Assembly: GCA_013397695.1 (NCBI GenBank)
Contig: VYZI01000170.1
Span: 687,317 to 751,316, forward strand
Direction of reading: 5' to 3'
Source of the DNA: Centropus unirufus
Lineage: Eukaryota > Chordata > Aves > Cuculiformes > Centropidae
DNA: 64,000 nt
Numbering within the stretch: the first letter of the stretch is position 1; each line of letters begins with the position of its first letter. Below the pieces are notes generated by a model, which was not told the DNA's origin, did not search any database, and saw only the letters and a list, made by a program, of their open reading frames with translations. Shown here piece after piece: positions 1 through 11,419 of the stretch. The position numbers and the translations under genes were made by a program.

Positions 1-3000
1 TCTACAAGAGATGGCAGAATGTGGGGAAAAATCGTTATCAAATTGGTCTGGTTTGAAAGCAGCCATTCATCATTAGTTTGTGCATTTCAAACTGCATTCA
101 CACTCAGGCATGTTGGGCTTATACTGCAAGCACAGCCCTGTGTCGTTTGTAACGCTGTGATTAATTCCTCCTCCATCTCCAGCAGATGAGTAGGAATGAA
201 AAGAACCACATCAAACGTTCCTCTGGTTTCTTATGCCAGCCCAGCCCACTGGGCTTTGTCAGGAACAGGTCACTGCTGAAGTCACCGCAGCAAATATTTA
301 GGAACACAAAATAACACCACTCAAGTTGCTACTAAGGTGCTCTGGTCTTATTTCCAAACCCTTAGAACAAGTTCCCTGAATTTGCACCAGAGCAGGTGAG
401 GAGACCCCGATGGCAGAGGGACAAGGGAAGAGCATCTTGTGAGTCACATTGCACCTCACCAGACTGGCAATTAAATCATCAAGCAAAAACATGTGGAAAA
501 CGGGAAGGAAGTATGAGTATAGGAAATATAAAATCATCTCTTTTTTTTACTCTTGTCCTTTCTATTGAACGTTGTGGCAATTGAGGGGAAGGCATAGACT
601 GTGAGCTCTTAACCACTAAAGATTTTTGCGAGTCATTTCTGCAAATGTCTGACATTCCATATATAGATCCTGAGTCTATGCTCTTAATGGACCGACAAAT
701 GTACAATAACCCCAGACGATTGTTATTTCACTGCTTGGCTATAGAGATAAGAGGAATGCTTTCTTTTGATTGAGATCTTAAATCAATTGTTCCTTTACCC
801 AGTGTCTGGTGGTTATTATCGAAGGAGAAGATAAAGTTCAGATGGTGAATTGTTAATATTGTAAGAAAAATGTCTGTTGTGTCCTGCTTAAAGTTCCCTG
901 TCTAGATGAAATACGTTCCCCTACAATATTTAAGATTGTGTGTAATCCATCACAGTACATATTTGATCAGTGGCCGGATTCGCTTCCTCTGGCACAGCAC
1001 GGCCAGGTTGTGCAGTGGGTTCTGTAAGGGGAGGGAGGGAGCAGAGCCTCCCGCCCCACGCCTCCCCTGGCTGGGCTGGTGCTCCTGGGAGGGAAGAACT
1101 GCTGGAAAGCCAGGCAGGGCCCTGCCCGGCGGTTTGGGAAAGGAGGGAGCCGTGCTGCAGCAGATGCCCCTGCCCTGCTGCTGCCAGCTCTGAGCTGGAA
1201 AAAAGCCCAGCTGGGACTCCTGCTTCATTCCTGCCCATCCCTGCCGCTTCCCACTGGGGACACAGGGAGGTAGAGGAGGGCAGGAGCTGTAGGTCAGCCT
1301 TCAGGCACGTGGGCTGTGGGGTGTCCCTCCAAAGCCAGGCCTACCAAGGGAAGAGCATCCCGAGCTGTGTCCCGAGTCAAAGCCAGCATTTGGCAGCTCG
1401 GAGTCTGCAGCAACGAACGGAGAGTCCAGCCCTGTGCATGCATTCACGTGTGTTTCCCCCAGCGTCTCCTCCAGCGTTACGCACTTCGCGGTGTTGTGTT
1501 GGCCGTGATGGCTGCTGGGCCACCAGACCGCTTGCTGCGGAGACAGGCACTTCGAAATTGGGTTCCTTAAAATGCTTTCTGGCATTATTCACTGTCTTTG
1601 CAAGTTCCACGCCTGCAGTGAAAAATCAAAACCATTTCAATGTTCTTCCTTTGCATCTTTATGTCTGTGTTTCCAAAGATACAGAATTTCCTCTGAAGCA
1701 TCAAAATCCACACTCTCATATTTGCTCCCCAGATGAGCAACAACCATACTTCCATCTACTCGTCTCAGATTTAGTTTGGGTCATATTTCATACCAGTTTG
1801 CTATTGAATTTTCACCCTGTGTCACTGAGACAAATAGTTCTGTTATTTTCTAATGGTGACTCATGTTGCACCTTATGAACTTTAACTGTTCTCAGGGTCA
1901 TTCTCATTGACAAATTGCCATAGGCTGGTCAAGTAATTATTCGTCCTTGGGAAGATGTATATCCTTTACTGAAGGTATCCTAAGAATAAAACAATCTCAC
2001 TATTAAAATGTCTGCTCTATCACCAAGATCAAATCCTTTTCCTTTTGACCAGTTCATGCTAGTACTTGAGAAGCAGAGATCTAGAAAAATGTACTAAAAT
2101 CTGCTCTACGAAAAGCTTGGTGTTGGAACAGGTATATGATTAATATGAATGTCTGTAATTCTAATATATTTCTGTTTTCATTTGACTTTTGTGCTCTAGA
2201 TCTAACAGTGATCACCAGGGAAGGTAAATCCACCGGTGGCTCTCCACCTCTCCAGCTGAGTTAGAGGCTGCTGGCTGGGGCCAGGAGGCTTCACCTGGGT
2301 CAAGGACCAGAAACATTGAATGATCCCAGGTAATGGCTCTCCTACTTGTCACTCTCTTGAATTTAAAGCCATCTCAGGCCCCCACAGTGACAACTGTTGT
2401 TGAGAGGTGACCTCTGCCATGGCTGCCCTGTGCCTGAAGGAGCCAGCCCAGAAACTCCAATGCCTTTTCCTGGTCAAGAGCCAGGCACAGGTATGGACGG
2501 GATTCAGCAAATGGGACTCTGGTCCAGTTAATATCTCTGGGTGCTGCCATGGCAAGTGTGTCCAGGAGCTGACAGCTAAACTCTGTTGGTTTATCCGTGC
2601 AGCCCGTGCAGGTATGGCTGTGTGTGCCCTGGGTCAGTAAATAGCCAGAGCAAGGGGGACACCCCCAGTGTGAGATGTGTCTGCTAAGGCAAGAGCTCAG
2701 TGAGCTAAAGCAAGCCCTAGTTCCATGAAAATAAATAAGAAAATTGAAGGAAAGCAGGACAGCCAGGATCGGACCCCAGATTTGGTAAAGAAGCAGCAAG
2801 GAGTGAGGGAACCTTGCCTTAGCAGACCCTGGGTACGGCAGACACAGAGCCCAGCACCATCGGGGAATCAGAGCCACGTGTATGGGGCCAGATTCTGCCC
2901 ATCATGTTCTCCTGCTGGTTTGGATTCAAGGACCTGGCATAAAATAAAACTTAGTTTCCACTTTGTCCTCTCAAAACTGTTTTATTTCCCATCTCCTTAA

Positions 3001-4020
3001 CCCAGGATTTGTGGCAGTGTCAGCTGCTGCTGCTGTGACAGATGCTGAAAGAGGCTGGCAATATTTCTAGTGCTAAAAACAGTGCTTCTTTGTTGACAAA
3101 CTGTTAAAAAAAGATTTACTGTTATGTGGCTGTTTCCCCTCAGGGTCATTTTCTAGAGGGAATAACTTTGGCTCTGTCAGTTGAGGACGTGTTGGGGCAC
3201 TGCACCAGGGGACACGCAGACATCGGGGCCCCTGGGGAAGGACAGTGTCCTGCTCACACAAGTAATTCAAAGAAGAGGCTTGTTCAGACCTGAATATCTG
3301 TTTGTGCTGAGTTCCTTCTCAGTTTTCCTACAGTAATGAGATCCCTCTCCAAGTCTGCCTCTCGCTAGAGTCAAAGTAGTGCTTACAAGTAGATCCCAGG
3401 AGGCAGAGCAGGGTGGGAGCGCAGCCCATCTCCTCCTTCTCCAGCCCAGCAAGGAGAGGGAGCTGGAGATGCCCCCTCCACCCTCCTGGTGGCTCAGTGC
3501 TGGGCTGGGCTGTTGAGTTTGTGGAGGGCTGCACGTTCCCTGGGCTCAGTACCCCCAGGCTGGCAGTGGTGCAGGGGATGCCGCGCTGCTCCGCACGCAG
3601 AGGGGATGGGCATGGGCTGGTGCCTCAAGCTCTGCCTCCACACGGCCCTGGTCCTCCTCAGGGCAAGCACTCTCATCTGGGAGGAGGCTAAGACAGGTAA
3701 TTCTGAAGGTCAAAGGATCTTGAGTGGATTTGTGCGCTTAAATCTCTTTGTGCCCTGGTGCTGTCCCTAAGGGTTCCATTAACTTTCCTCCAGCAGAAGG
3801 ACACCAGCACAGTCCCACTCCAGGACTCATTTTTCCTACACAGCTCTGCTAATGACTTTGTACCCATGGCTGTAAGTGCCTGTGTCCTCCCGTCTGTCCC
3901 TGTGTGAGGTCTCCTCATTCATCTCCCAGGGAAGAAGGAGTGTCGTTTCCCACTGGTCGGGCTGAGGTGCACGTGTTGGATGAGTGGCCAGAGCAAACTT
4001 CGGAGCTGGTGCCACTTCCT
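1..4020. other. Non-coding, no recognised element
   Basis: AT-rich at both ends of 1-1000 and again at 1570-2200, GC-rich at 1000-1560 and 2200-4000. The longest frame in the window (302 codons, 970-1878 plus) lies here but crosses an abrupt GC-rich to AT-rich boundary and has no domain, signal or splice context. I see no transposon or RNA gene. Confidence 0.5.
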
Positions 4021-4028
4021 TGACGTCA
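4021..4028. promoter_or_regulatory. Perfect palindromic CRE (TGACGTCA)
   Basis: The full 8-base cyclic-AMP response element TGACGTCA, the binding site of CREB/ATF factors, sits at the left edge of an AT-rich block that looks conserved. A single 8-mer is expected about once per 65 kb by chance, so position rather than presence is what makes it interesting. Confidence 0.35.
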
Positions 4029-5270
4029 TAATCATGTCTTATTCCATGCCCGCCTCCTCCAAGCAGAGTCTTCTTCCCTAATATATCGCTTGGAGAAATT
4101 GTGTGGCACAGTTTGTGCTATTCGTGCTTGGGGAATAAATAGCTGGCAGTTGTCAATCCAGGACATCTCACTAACACGGAATGCAATGGGTTTTTTCCTT
4201 CTAAGACACTTTGGGGATTTAAAATGATCTTTTTAGCTGCTAACAGAAATGATGGAGCTATGCAGCTGCATTAAAGGCTTTGGAAATATTCATCTACAGT
4301 CAGTGTCTCCTGCCTGCATTACGTTTCTGATTTATTTTGTATTGACAGGAATCAATAACAGCGTATATGAGGAAAGAGATAAATATATACCTAGCTAATG
4401 AGAGGTGAATGGCTCTTCAGAGCAAGCTGGCCTCACTGATTTCCACTTGTCTTTGCATTTTCTTATTTTTTGGATAAATATTCAGCTACGCAAGTTATCC
4501 CATTCACCTTGAATGTGTCTGAAATCTCCAGCCTCCCTTCAATGCATTTTCAGCATTTTGCAATGTCAGATGTTGCTTCCAGCTGTAAGAGAAATTATCT
4601 TTTATGGTTCTTTAACGTAAAAGCAATTTAGAGCATTTACATCTGCAGAAACAGTAGCTCCTTGTGGAGTCCAACACCCAAGAGGTGCTTGGTTTTAGAT
4701 GCTGTTGGACTGTATCAAAGGCAGCATTGTAGAGTAGTTAATGATTGCCTTTTCATGTCAGTTTTTAAATTCTTATGTAGTGTCTTTATTATTCATACCA
4801 ATCTGTCTTTTAGATCATCTTCCATAGACGCTCCAGATTAAATTTTCTTCATTATCATTATAGAACTAGATGAATAAGTGGCACATCTGCTCATGAAGTG
4901 GTTTATTATCTGTTCTGATGAGGTTTTGGATGAAGAGCGGAACGGCTTAAATATGGAGCAGAGAAATGCATACAGGTCCGTGTATAATCTTGAATTCAAA
5001 ACCAGCGCTGCTAACTCGAGGAATCTGATTTTATACAGAAGCTGTAATTATTAATTAATGATCAGGGCAAATTTATTACGAGGGCCAACTTAATGAAGGG
5101 ACAAGACAGGACAGAAAACAAACTTGGTGGTGCAATAGCACTAATGAAGGCCCACACATTGTTTAACGGGCTCGCGTTCCATCACTGCAAGGGAAAACTC
5201 TATAAATATTTTATAAACACACAATTCCAGCCATGTAAAATGAAATTGGACCCATAAATCTATTTATCCA
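4029..5270. promoter_or_regulatory. AT-rich candidate conserved non-coding block
   Basis: About 1.2 kb of AT-rich sequence with almost no CpG, no long open frame and no recognisable repeat. It carries many TAAT/ATTA homeodomain cores, for example TAATTATTAATTAATGA near 5045-5061. This texture is typical of deeply conserved enhancers in introns of neural genes, but conservation itself cannot be seen from one sequence. Confidence 0.25.
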
Positions 5271-7149
5271 GGAGTGATTTCCCAATTTCTTACAGCTGCA
5301 TCATTTACAAGAGAGAATCCTGAGCATTTGTCCATCAAAGAGTTAAAAAGAGTAATTTTTCCACACCCATCCGGTGGTTTCCACAGACACTTCCCAACTC
5401 CAAAGCACACACTGTCCCAGTCTCCGTTGGGTCTGGGTGTCCCAGAGGGAGACAGAGCCCTTGGAAGCAGCTCCGGATGGACACAGCAGTCCAGCTGCAG
5501 GTCCAATCCCCTTTTGGAAGGGCTATTCTTCCTCTTCCAGGCCTGGAATGCTGCTTGGAGTCCCAAGGAGGAAGCCGTAGTGCCAGCTGGGTGCCGAGGT
5601 GGGAAGGGAGCAGAGGGAACACTGGAGACTGGACTAACAACTCCTGCTCCACTTGGGAGCACCAAGCCCACCTTGATGCCCAATCTCTTTGAAGAGGCAG
5701 TTTATTGACTCCCCGTGGAGAGGATTAAATCAAACATCAGATTCGCATACATGATCTTCATATGTTTACTTTGGGGCGGTGAAAGGTAAGAGGATTGTAT
5801 GTAAAATACGAGTTCGTAACAGGCAGAAGAGCTGCAACTCCAGATCCGAGTGACAAATCAGCCAAGCTGCAGGAGCTGTCACGGTGTACAAGGCTGCCAG
5901 GAACAATCAATGAAATTACAGCCTTGCACTGCGCAGTTGTTTATCTGCTATTATGGAAATAAGGGACCATCAGAACTGCGGAAAAAACTCAAGGATTATA
6001 GTATGCACAATTTGGGGAATGAAAGCAACATTTAATCAAGTTATTCTGACACATTCTGCTTAAAATAAGTAAAACCAACCTGTGCTGTTGTTGCCCGTGT
6101 GCAGGACAACTGCGGTTTGTCGGCTGCTGCGCGAGAGCAAGCCTGGAATGTTGTACGGTGCCGCAGCCAAAAGGCCCAGGGCAGCACAGGTAATGGCACA
6201 GAGCCAGGGATGCTCATTGTTTGCGTTGCTCTCCCAAGCAGAAGTGCCCGTCCGGTGGGTGACGCTCCTGGAGCTCAGGAGAAGGGTGGGAGCCCAGCGG
6301 GCAGGAGCCGGTGCTGTGCCCGGTGCCTGGGGTGAGGCTGCATGGCACGGGCCACACTCACCCAGCGGGGAAGAAAGTGTTCTGCTAATCCCTCTTGATT
6401 GCCTTGTGCTGCGTGGGAATATTTAAGTGCTGTCTGAAAACACATAAGGAAAGTTAATTTAATATAGCGTTTAAAGAAGAGGTCGTTTTACACGCCAAAC
6501 TCGCTGCTGTTAATAAAGCATTAAGAGCTTAATTTCAGGCTTGAGCCCTGATCTGGGAGGGCAGGGGCACTCCCAGCCCCAGGGTCAGACCTGGGGAATC
6601 TCCCGATTAAAACACATTAGTGTTTCTATTATGTAACATGAATTGAATAACGACAGTTTCAAATCAGTGCAGAAAAAGCAGTTTGCCCCCAAACTGCACT
6701 CACACTATATTTTTGCCTACATTTTCAGAGGTGTGAGTTGAACCCCCAGTGTTGTTGCAGGAATTTTAAATACTTTTTAAAGAAGTTTGGTGCAGCGTCC
6801 CTTCAGACCACTGCTTTTGTGATCTGTCATGCTGGAAGATGCTGTACTGAACATTTTTGTCTCCTCCTGAAGATAGTATCAATCCCCTCTCTGCTTGACA
6901 AGCCCTAAGGAGAGGAACATTTATTGCTATCTATTAGAACAGGCTAAAAAAAATCTAGCAATGACATTTTAGAGAGAGACTGGGAAATAGCAGAAGCTTG
7001 ATGCTTTCCCTCAAGAACCCCATGCTGCCTCCTTATATAGATGCTGTCATCACAGCATCCCCACACCTCTCTCCTCTTATTTTAGGAGATCCTTTTTATA
7101 TGTCTCCACGTCAATCCCATGGGGGAAGGTTCCAAAATGGGAGCACAGG
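5271..7149. other. Non-coding, mixed composition
   Basis: GC-rich at 5400-5680 and 6080-6400, AT-rich elsewhere, with ATTAAGAGCTTAATTTCAG near 6520. Overlapping frames on both strands at 5264-5708 are mutual shadows in GC-rich DNA. Nothing recognised. Confidence 0.45.
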
Positions 7150-7345
7150 AGGCCAGACCCTGTTCAGCCCACGCCGGGCGCTGAGCCTGCCGCTCGCTGC
7201 TGGCCTCTGAGTCCCCAAAGCAGCGCCTGATGCCGGGATTTGGGGGTTTGTCTGTCCAGGGAGCGCAAAACCCACCCACACCTCGCGCGGCAGCAAGGCC
7301 AACGCTTCTCCACGCGCGCCCTTGCTCAGACTTGTCCGCGCGGGC
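7150..7345. promoter_or_regulatory. CpG-rich patch between AT-rich blocks
   Basis: About 18 CpGs fall in roughly 185 bases, with three runs of CGCGCG type (near 7278, 7312 and 7337). The flanking DNA on both sides is AT-rich and CpG-poor. No exon was recognised in it. It is either a small orphan CpG island or a GC-rich enhancer core. Confidence 0.35.
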
Positions 7346-7529
7346 AGGGGGACCCTCAGCCCCCACTCCCCAGGTGCCCCCGTGGGGGCAGCTCTGCCTC
7401 CCCAGCTCTCCCGAAGCCGAGCAGGAGCGGCTCCTGCCTGGGCACGGGTGATGTCCCTCTCCTTGATGCCAGCTCAGGAATGGGCACGTTTCTTCCCAGC
7501 AGACACAGCATTTGCCCAAGAACTGTCCG

Positions 7530-7990
7530 GAATTTTATATGCTTAAATTTGACACCGCATACCTTTAGCTATAATAGTAAAATCAGTGGGACCATTAAAG
7601 TAGATTATGCACTAATAATTATGCAAATATTCCTTCAGTGAAACTATAAAAATCTCATGAAGATTTAGCACATGGCTATTACAAAGAGAGAAATATGTGG
7701 AAAATGAAAATGAAGATCATTAACTTTAAGGAGTTAAGGGAATTTTTTTGCTATCTTTTAAATATACGATTTGGGATGCCTTTGCAGGTTTAACCTGGGG
7801 GAGACAATCAGTTGTGACAGTGCTACAGGACAACTGCAGGGTGAAAATTCAGTCTGCTTGGAGAAATCATTGCTGGAAGACAGAGCTTACTTGTTTTGTC
7901 CTTTTAGAAAGAACTTAAACACAGTATAAGGGCATTTATAAAAGGCAGGATAACATTTGTATTCCGAGCAGGTAGATCTAAAGGGAGTAT
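7530..7990. promoter_or_regulatory. AT-rich candidate conserved non-coding block
   Basis: AT-rich, CpG-poor sequence directly after the CpG-rich patch at 7.15-7.35 kb, with several TAATTATG/ATTA cores (around 7612-7622) and no repeat or coding signal. Regulatory role is inferred from composition only. Confidence 0.2.
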
Positions 7991-8388
7991 CCGTTTTCCT
8001 GTTTCAGGGCACAGATTAGTGGTTGGAAGGAATTACAAAGGGGTTTGATGCTCCCTTCCTCAAACGCCCTTGGTCTCAGCTCTGGCTGGAAGAGCAGGAC
8101 CCTGGCTGGGGCCCTGAGTGCAGAGCAAAGCCGGAGCTGCCCCACAGCCATTGCAGGCCGAGCCTTCGCTGCGGTGCGTGTGAGGAAACGGTGCAATATC
8201 TGAGGAGGAAACCACCCAAAGGAGAAAATCGAGTTCCATTTATTGAGTCCGAGTTCAGCATCCAGGTCCTGGTATAGCGCTTAATGCTTAATGAACTTCA
8301 AACATCCAGGGAGCACTGCAGGCGCAGACCCTGAGTGACGGGCAGGTCCTCGCGGCGCCTCTGTCCTGAGGGAGAGAAAAACTGGTCT

Positions 8389-8486
8389 GGTTTTTTTTTT
8401 GGGTTTTATTTTGTTTGTTTGTTTGGTTGGTTGGTTGGTTGGTTTTTGGTTTTTTGTTTGTTTGGGTTTTTTTGTTTGTTTGTTTA
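8389..8486. repeat. T/G-rich simple repeat (GTTT)n / (GGTT)n
   Basis: A T run followed by alternating blocks of GTTT and GGTT tetranucleotides covering almost 100 bases, ending at TGTTTAG. No unit is perfect throughout. Confidence 0.95.
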
Positions 8487-9457
8487 GATGTCTGCTCGCA
8501 TAGATTGAAGACAGAAGCCTGAAGTGTACACATCACCTTCCTCTTAGGCCCTGGCGTGGTGCCCAGCGCTGGCCCAGCCCCTGCTCGCCCGCAGAGCCCT
8601 CGGCAGCGGCGCCCGGCGCTGTGCTCTGTTCTTCTCCTGGAGGATTCTGCTCTCCGCTCGGTCCGAGGGGAGCAGCAGGACAGGCAGGGATGCTCCTGGT
8701 GTGGCTGAGTGCATCCCTAAAAGCTTAAAGCCGATGGAACTCTCATTCCCCGCTAGAGCAGGGCTCTGTCATACAGGGTGTGCAGCCACAGTCACACTGC
8801 CCCGGGAAAGGGAAGAGGGGAGGGAGGTGTTCTCATTGGTATTTACTTTACTTTTACATATTGTGCAGCTGCAAAGAAATGGCCAATTTTTAGCTCTGCA
8901 TTGTTAGTTGAATTTATTTCTTGCCCATAGTGCTGCAAAAATAAACGTGAGTTAGAGATAAGAATTAATACTGCAGTGCAACACAGGACAGGAACAAGCA
9001 GCGCAAAGCAGTAGCAGAGGCAGAGTTGAGGAATATTTTATGTTCAGTGCTGCTTGCCCCAGCCACAAAGAAAAGTATTAGACATGACATGAAGATGTGA
9101 GGGATTAAAAATATATGAAGCTATGAGGGAAAATGTTCAGTCCTTTGTGTTGGCTAAAAGCTGCAAAAGTGCATGAAGAGGCTGCTGAGGAGTGGAGTGG
9201 TTTCTGCAGCTCATTAGATCGATACATTAGATTTGTGGGCAGCTCAAAGAGCTGAATTGTGGTGCAGTGACAGAGGGGGCAGTGGCGGGGAGTGGAGCAG
9301 TCCTACCCCGAGAACAAAGCTGGAGGGGACGGGGAGGCCGTAGGGCAGGGGGAAAGGCACTGCTGAAGGTTTGGACTTCTGCAGGTTAGCGGGGCAGACC
9401 TTGTTGCTGTAATCAGGGACAGGGTTTTCCTTAAATAAAAATGTTACCATCAAAGGA

Positions 9458-9545
9458 GAGAGGGCTGTTTGTTGGGTTTGGGGTTGGTTTGAGGGCTTTT
9501 TTTGCTATTGTTTTTTGGTTTGTGGTGGTTTGATTTTTGTTTTCT
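9458..9545. repeat. T/G low-complexity tract
   Basis: Mostly T and G (GTTTGTTGGGTTTGGGGTTGG, CTATTGTTTTTTGG, TTTGATTTTTGTTTTC), similar in kind to the tract at 8.4 kb but without a clear unit. Confidence 0.75.
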
Positions 9546-10160
9546 CCCTACAACTGGGCCCAGCAGCGCCAGCTCAAGGCTGACCTTGCCGGGCAGGTGG
9601 GATCCGCCGTGTGCGGTTCCATTGCCCAGAGCAGAGGCAGAAGGACTCCATGTCCCTCCCACCAGACCTGTCAGCGCCCAGGAGGTGCAGCTGGGTCTGT
9701 GCTGGGGGGAGGGAATGCCCTGCTCTCCCAGGCTGGAGAACATCACCTGGCGCTGGGGGCTGCTCCCCGGCCCGGCAAGGGCCGCCCTGGCAAAGCTGCT
9801 GCGGGGAGCACGGGTTGGCGTGGAGTGTGACCCACATTGTGAAATTTGTGCAGGATGAGCGATCCGGTACCGGCCCAGCCCTGGGAGCCAGGGCAGGGTG
9901 CAGGGAGAGGCTGGGCACAGCCGCCTGCCCCCAGCCCTGCCTTGTCCGGGAGCCTGGGCGAGGTGCTCACAGCCACCATTCGTGTCAAAGGGTGGGGGGG
10001 CAAACGCTGCCCTTATTTGAGGGATTGTGAGAGTGGAGACCTGTTTTAACCCATCTATTACTGCAGGCGTGGGCACCCTCCCTGCCACCCCTCCCGGTCT
10101 GCCCGTGCCCCGGCTCCGGCTGCCGCCCGTCGCGCTGCCGCTGCCATTTGCCAAAAGCCC

Positions 10161-10960
10161 CGCTATTTCAGGCCATGCTCTTCAGCTCTCGCAGGTTTAG
10201 ATTGGATTAATTCATTAATGTGAAAGGCTAGGGCCAGATCTGGTGGCAGCAGGGACAATCTCTTTTCTCTCCCGTGGACGCAGTTGTCCTGGCCGCCCAC
10301 CACAGTCTGCCTGAACGCCTCACACCTGTCTCACCACCAAAATCACAAGATAAGTAAAATTCTGTGGTTGCTGACAGCACTGACGATGTGACAGAGAGCG
10401 TCTCATGGCAAAGGAAAGAAGGGGGTCAGATGTAACGTTTCTAATGAGTAATTATAAATAGATCAGGACCACTCAGGCTAATGGTGAAAATAAAAGCTCA
10501 CAGCTACACGAGCAGCACCATTTATTTTAGAACTGCTAATATTGCTAAACTGCATACTATTCCCAATACATTATGTTAAAATTACACGTATTAGATGTCT
10601 TTATTGGATTTTAAAAAATAATTAGAGTGGCTTAATAACAACTTCCAGTAACACAGACAAGATTATAGAGAAAGCAGAAATTACATTTTCAATATGTGCC
10701 TACAAGCACCGCACCGTTCAGATGTTCTGGAAAGGGACTGAGCCATCACAGGCTGCTGATTTAACTTGGGGTTAACGGCTCTGCCTAAATAAAAGCGAAG
10801 GAAACGGGATTTATCTTCAGAGATGCAGCTGAGGTCATCGCAGCTGCCGTCAATGCCAACAGTCCATGAGACACTTGGAGCCCTTTATCTGTTCCTGCTC
10901 ATCTGTTGTCGTAGCTTGTCTTCATTTTATGTCAGCTCATAAAGAGGAAAAAAGGGGGGG
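10161..10960. promoter_or_regulatory. AT-rich candidate conserved non-coding block
   Basis: The core (about 10430-10700) has repeated TAAT motifs, including GAGTAATTATAAATAGATC and AATAATTAGAG, few CpGs and no coding frame. It sits between a GC-rich stretch and a pyrimidine minisatellite. Enhancer function is inference. Confidence 0.25.
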
Positions 10961-11130
10961 ACGACACACAAAGTCAACGCTGATGTTAGAGTCAGATGAA
11001 CTGCAATAACTCCAGTCCATGCAGGGGGTTTGTGGTGCTCCGTTAGCCCCCGTCCCTCTTCTCCACCGCCCCCACCACCACCAAGGCAACCACCAAGGGG
11101 GTGGTGGCAGAGCCGAGTGTGGGGACAGAG

Positions 11131-11266
11131 GCCCCCTCATCCTCCTCAGCCCCCTCATCCCCCTCAGCCCCCTCATCCTCCTCAGCCCCCTCATCCTCCT
11201 CATCCTCCTCAGCCCCCTCATCCTCCTCATCCTCCTCCTCCTCCTCAGCCCCCTCAGCCCCTTCCT
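11131..11266. repeat. Pyrimidine-rich minisatellite
   Basis: Imperfect tandem copies of an 18-base unit, roughly CCCCCTCATCCTCCTCAG, with shorter CATCCTCCT variants. The minus strand is almost all purine. Frames through it on both strands are low-complexity artefacts. Confidence 0.93.
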
Positions 11267-11419
11267 GCTGCACCGGAGCAACTGCCTCTCCCCCAGGAGA
11301 TCCCAGACCTCTGGTTTCTGTCTCACTCGCGCAGACCCAGGCTCTGACCTGCAGGACACCAGGATCCCAGATGAGGTCTAGGACAGCAGAGCAAGAGCAG
11401 AAATAGCCCATCGTGCCGC

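Larger units (their letters stand above)
7991..10160. other. Non-coding, with two T/G tracts
   Basis: GC-rich at 8030-8200, 8540-8700 and 9550-10150, the last ending in a small CpG cluster (about 10095-10145). AT-rich at 8850-9240. No gene or transposon recognised; the 234-codon minus-strand frame at 9450-10154 ends in the T/G tract and is not protein-like. Confidence 0.45.

Noticed and set aside
970..1878. Longest open frame, 302 codons on the plus strand
   Set aside because: It crosses a sharp GC-rich to AT-rich boundary, has no domain, signal peptide or repeat pattern, and overlaps open frames on the other strand. Similar-length frames elsewhere in the window are equally featureless.
11019..11411. 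Pro/Ser-rich and Glu-rich frames on both strands
   Set aside because: Low-complexity translations of the pyrimidine minisatellite.
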